NCBI RefSeq assembly: GCF_021184025.1 | Contig: NZ_CP036537.1 | Coordinates: 3,162,001 to 3,226,000, forward strand | DNA from: Rhodopseudomonas boonkerdii | GTDB taxonomy: Bacteria; Pseudomonadota; Alphaproteobacteria; Rhizobiales; Xanthobacteraceae | Length of the DNA: 64,000 nucleotides | Reading direction: 5' to 3' | In this document: piece after piece, positions 61,489-64,000 of the stretch | Layout: each line of letters opens with the position of its first letter | How positions within the stretch are numbered: position 1 is the stretch's first letter | The notes under the pieces: model-generated | The model's input: the letters and a program-made list of their open reading frames with translations, nothing else | Told to the model about the DNA's origin: nothing | Databases searched by the model: none | Program-made: the position numbers and the translations under genes

Positions 61489-62345
61489 CGGCTTGCTCCC
61501 ACGAGACCCTGCGGCCGGACGGCGAGCACGAGAATGAAGACCAGGAAGAGAACGAGATTCTGCAGCTGGATCGGGAAGAACAGCGCAGACAGCGCCTGGA
61601 TGACGCCAACCGCAAGACCGCCGACCACCGCACCAGCGACGCTGCCCAGGCCGCCAAGCACGACGACCGTAAACATGAGGACGACGAACTGCCCGCCGAC
61701 TTGCGGAAACACCGTGACATAGGGAAGAATGACGGCGCCGCCGAAGGCGGTAAGACCGACGCCGAGCGCAAAAGCCATCTTGTACATCAGGGCCGTATCG
61801 ATCCCCATGAGTTGCGCCGCCATGGGGTTTTGTGCAGTCGCGCGCATGGCGCGACCGAACCAGCTGGTGCGCATGAACCACCACAAAGCAACGCCGCAAG
61901 CCAGCGACATCGAGAATGCGATGAGATACGGCACACTGATGAACAGCGATCCGAGTGACAGCGACATCGTCTGATATGATGTCGTGACCGAACGGAACTG
62001 CGATCCGAAGGAAAGAAGCGCGCCGTTTTCGAGCACAATCAAAAGACCGACCGTTAGAAAGATCTGGGCCACGGACGGCGCTTTCAGCACGCGCGAGATC
62101 AGCTGCCCCTGCACCAGCCATCCCAGCGCAAACGCCACCGCAAATGACAGTGGCGCCGCCAGAACGGGATCGAGGCCGAGATAGGCCCAGGCAAACCATG
62201 ATACGAACATGCCGATCATCAGGAATTCTGCTTGCGCGAAATTCACAATGCCCATCACGCCGTAGACGAGTGTCAGGCCAATCGAGATGACGGCGTAAAC
62301 GCCGCCAACCAGGAGGCCGTCCAATATCGCTTGAATGAACGACAC
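61485..62345 (-). CDS. livH: branched-chain amino-acid-type ABC permease LivH
   Basis: Inner-membrane permease of 286 residues: ILDGLLVGGVYAVISIGLTLVYGVMGIVNFAQAEF, GRAMRATAQNPMAAQLMGID, VLGGLGSVAGAVVGGLAVGV, ending LAVRPQGLVG. Starts 20 bases after livK and overlaps livM by four bases. Substrate specificity depends on the binding proteins. Confidence 0.94.
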   Translation of the reverse strand: MSFIQAILDGLLVGGVYAVISIGLTLVYGVMGIVNFAQAEFLMIGMFVSWFAWAYLGLDPVLAAPLSFAVAFALGWLVQGQLISRVLKAPSVAQIFLTVGLLIVLENGALLSFGSQFRSVTTSYQTMSLSLGSLFISVPYLIAFSMSLACGVALWWFMRTSWFGRAMRATAQNPMAAQLMGIDTALMYKMAFALGVGLTAFGGAVILPYVTVFPQVGGQFVVLMFTVVVLGGLGSVAGAVVGGLAVGVIQALSALFFPIQLQNLVLFLVFILVLAVRPQGLVGASR

Positions 62346-62365
62346 GATCTTCTTTCGCTAAATGA

Positions 62366-63589
62366 TCAGGAATTCCACTCGGCCGTGCCTTTGGCCACTT
62401 CCTTCGGCCAGACGGTCACGAGCTCTTTCTTGCGCCACTGCACCATCACCGGGATCGACGCGGTGTTGAGGCCTGTGCTGTCGAACTGCACGGCACCGCC
62501 GGTCATCGCATTGGTCCAGCCGCCAGTGAATTTCCCACCGCGCAGTGCCATTGTGACGTCCTCGGCCTTGGCCGACTTCGCTTTCTCGATGGCCTGCACC
62601 AGCACATCCAGCGCGACGGCATGCTCGAGCGCCTCGTGCACCATGAAGTAACCGAAGCGCTTGCGGAAACGATCGGTGAGACTCGTGTCGAGGTCATAAT
62701 TGGCTGGGGCGATCGACAACACGCCTTCCGCGAATTCACCAAGCCCTTTCTCGAAATCCGGGATCACATAACCGGCGGCACCGCCGATGGCCGGAATAGT
62801 GATGCGCTGCTGGCGCATGGTACGGATGAGCAGCAAGCTGTCATTCAGATAGGAGACCGGAAAAACCGCCTGAGCACCCGACGCGCGCAGCTTGTTGATC
62901 AGCGGCGTCGTATCGGTGATTCCCAGCGGATAGGCATCGTCCATCACCAGTTCGATATTCGCCGCCTTGGCAGCCGCGCGAAGACCGCCAGCCTGGGCGG
63001 TGCCATAGGCCGTGTCCTCATACATGATCGCGATCTTGTCGATCTTGGTGCCCGCCGCTTGCGCGATCGCGACGGTGTAATCGAGCTGGGCCTTGCCGAG
63101 CGCCGATGCCTTGGCAACGACCTGGAAGATGTTCTTGAAACCGCGCCCGGTAATCTGGTCCGCGAATGACATCGTCAGCAGCGGGATATCGCGCCGCTCG
63201 GTGACTTCGGAGATCGCAATGGTCAGCGACGACGCGAAGGCGCCGAGAATGGCCGTCACTTCGTTCTGGCTGATCATGCGCTGGGCGACGGTGCCGGCCG
63301 TGGTCGGCGTCGACGTCGCGTCGGCGACGATCAGATTGATCTTCGCACCGCCGAGCGCCTTGATGCCGCCGGCCGCGTTAATCTCATCCGCGACCAGCTC
63401 GATGCCGTTGCGAGAATTGATGCCGAACTGCGCATTGGCGCCCGACAGCGGCATGATCACGCCGATATTCACCTGCTTGGCCTGGGCGCGCGCCGGGGAA
63501 ACAACCCAGGGCGCCGCGATCAGCGCGGCCGACCCGGCCAGAACGGTACGGCGATCGATGCCCCCGCGCGTAGATGACGTCTTCGACAT
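62366..63589 (-). CDS. livK: LivK-type substrate-binding protein (likely Tat-exported)
   Basis: Periplasmic binding protein of 407 residues. N-terminus GGIDRRTVLAGSAALIAAPWVV has a twin-arginine motif, so Tat export is possible; mature start near AQAKQVNIGV. Family body: GVIMPLSGANAQFGINSRNGIEL, GAFASSLTIAISEV, IAIMYEDTAYGTAQAGGLR, DVTMALRGGKFTGGW. First gene of the livKHMGF-CMD operon. Ligand may be an aromatic or a dicarboxylate rather than leucine, in view of the decarboxylase-family gene in the operon. Confidence 0.92.
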   Translation of the reverse strand: MSKTSSTRGGIDRRTVLAGSAALIAAPWVVSPARAQAKQVNIGVIMPLSGANAQFGINSRNGIELVADEINAAGGIKALGGAKINLIVADATSTPTTAGTVAQRMISQNEVTAILGAFASSLTIAISEVTERRDIPLLTMSFADQITGRGFKNIFQVVAKASALGKAQLDYTVAIAQAAGTKIDKIAIMYEDTAYGTAQAGGLRAAAKAANIELVMDDAYPLGITDTTPLINKLRASGAQAVFPVSYLNDSLLLIRTMRQQRITIPAIGGAAGYVIPDFEKGLGEFAEGVLSIAPANYDLDTSLTDRFRKRFGYFMVHEALEHAVALDVLVQAIEKAKSAKAEDVTMALRGGKFTGGWTNAMTGGAVQFDSTGLNTASIPVMVQWRKKELVTVWPKEVAKGTAEWNS

Positions 63590-63651
63590 GGCAGTTTCCT
63601 CCGATGGGCGCCTTAAGGCTTACCTCATGGGGAACACAAATCAGACAGGCG

Positions 63652-63680
63652 GTCAAGCTGCTTGACAGATTGTCTGACAA
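63652..63680. promoter_or_regulatory. two adjacent perfect palindromes, candidate GntR operator
   Basis: GTCAAGC-T-GCTTGAC (63652-63666) and TTGTC-T-GACAA (63670-63680) lie side by side in the 106-base gap between livK and the regulator gene. The second fits TNGTNNNACNA, the operator pattern of FadR-subfamily GntR regulators. Together they may control both divergent transcripts. Confidence 0.6.
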
Positions 63681-63695
63681 GAGGTCAATTGACGC

Positions 63696-64000
63696 ATGGC
63701 AGAAAACGACTCGGACCTGAACGTCACGCGCGAAACGACGAGCCTGCGCCAGCTGGTGGAAAATCGGCTGCGATCAGCGATTGGCAGCGGCCGCTTCAAA
63801 CCGGGCCAGCGGCTGATCGAGCGCGAACTCTGCGAACAGACCGGTGTGGGCCGCACGTCGATCCGCGAGGCCCTGCGGCAGCTCGAAGCCGAAGGCCTCG
63901 TCACAACGATCCCGCATCGGGGCCCCGTCGTCAGCACGATCACCGTCGAAGAAGCGGCACAGCTTTACGATCTGCGCGGATTGCTGGAAGGTTATGCGGG
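63696..64000 (+). CDS. GntR-family regulator, FadR/FCD type (partial)
   Basis: ATG 63696; the frame runs off the window after 101 residues. N-terminal winged helix: LRQLVENRLRSAIGSGRFKPGQRLIERELCEQTGVGRTSIREALRQLEAEGLVTTIPHRGPVV, then the first helix of the FCD effector domain (EEAAQLYDLRGLLEGY). Divergent from livKHMGF, with two palindromes between. Probably responds to the imported compound or a catabolite. Confidence 0.93.
   Translation, partial: MAENDSDLNVTRETTSLRQLVENRLRSAIGSGRFKPGQRLIERELCEQTGVGRTSIREALRQLEAEGLVTTIPHRGPVVSTITVEEAAQLYDLRGLLEGYA

Noticed and set aside
59792..61771. 659-codon minus-strand frame reading through livM into livG
   Set aside because: The N-terminal 420 codons are out of frame in livM and Ser/Cys/Arg-rich; the real livG starts at 60517.
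1..64000. CRISPR arrays, rRNA genes, prophage or intact transposase genes
   Set aside because: Looked for at reading scale; no regularly spaced repeats, rRNA-like stretches, phage structural genes or transposase motifs were found.

Overview
The window looks like chromosomal DNA of an alphaproteobacterium of the Bradyrhizobium/Afipia/Rhodopseudomonas/Tardiphaga group (Nitrobacteraceae). Supporting this are the high GC content, an mfd-sdhE-recG block, an invasion-associated-locus-B type protein, group-typical palindromic intergenic repeats, and a divergent ndvC/ndvD-ndvB cluster for the beta-(1,3),(1,6)-glucan known from Bradyrhizobium. The assignment is by protein character read by eye; no search was run.

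Layout. 1-5 kb: a truncated HlyD/CusB-type adaptor divergent from an OmpR-type two-component system, then a lone Bug/TctC-type binding protein and HspQ. 5-11 kb: an inverted pair of dispersed repeats, an IalB-family protein, an orphan family-5 solute-binding protein, an adenylate-forming-fold protein without its catalytic signature, and a protein with a GGDEF-like domain lacking the GGDEF motif. 11-17 kb: mfd, sdhE, recG. 17-22 kb: a second two-component system followed by a phospholipid-N-methyltransferase-like enzyme, a DedA-type membrane protein and a DUF502 protein. 22-27 kb: glmS and glmU (UDP-GlcNAc supply), a SPOR-like protein and a small membrane protein. 27-33 kb: ndvC (apparent AUU start), ndvD, ndvB, tRNA-Lys. 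33-38 kb: an iron-uptake type cluster (DUF3325, PepSY-TM, DUF3649, DUF4198, TonB-dependent receptor). 38-43.8 kb: a formyltransferase-fold protein, two small secreted proteins, a DMT exporter, a secreted caspase-like protein, an orphan BrnA-type antitoxin and a zinc-ribbon protein.

43.8-45.8 kb is a small accessory patch between imperfect direct repeats, with a MarR regulator and gene fragments. 45.8-54.1 kb is an aromatic meta-cleavage operon (binding protein, extradiol dioxygenase, FAD hydroxylase, C-C hydrolase, hydratase, FAH-family protein, SDR) divergent from an IclR/MhpR-type regulator with a perfect palindrome in the shared promoter region. 54.3-58.5 kb has a CsoR/RcnR-type repressor with a nested palindrome, a small protein whose ribosome binding site lies in a strong hairpin, and a two-gene ABC importer without binding protein. 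58.6-64 kb is a livKHMGF operon ending in a carboxymuconolactone-decarboxylase-family gene, divergent from a GntR regulator (cut by the window end) with two perfect palindromes between them.

The right third therefore reads as a catabolic and uptake region: two binding-protein-led operons, each with its own divergent regulator. The left two thirds mix housekeeping genes (DNA repair, cell wall, glucan) with sensory and envelope functions.
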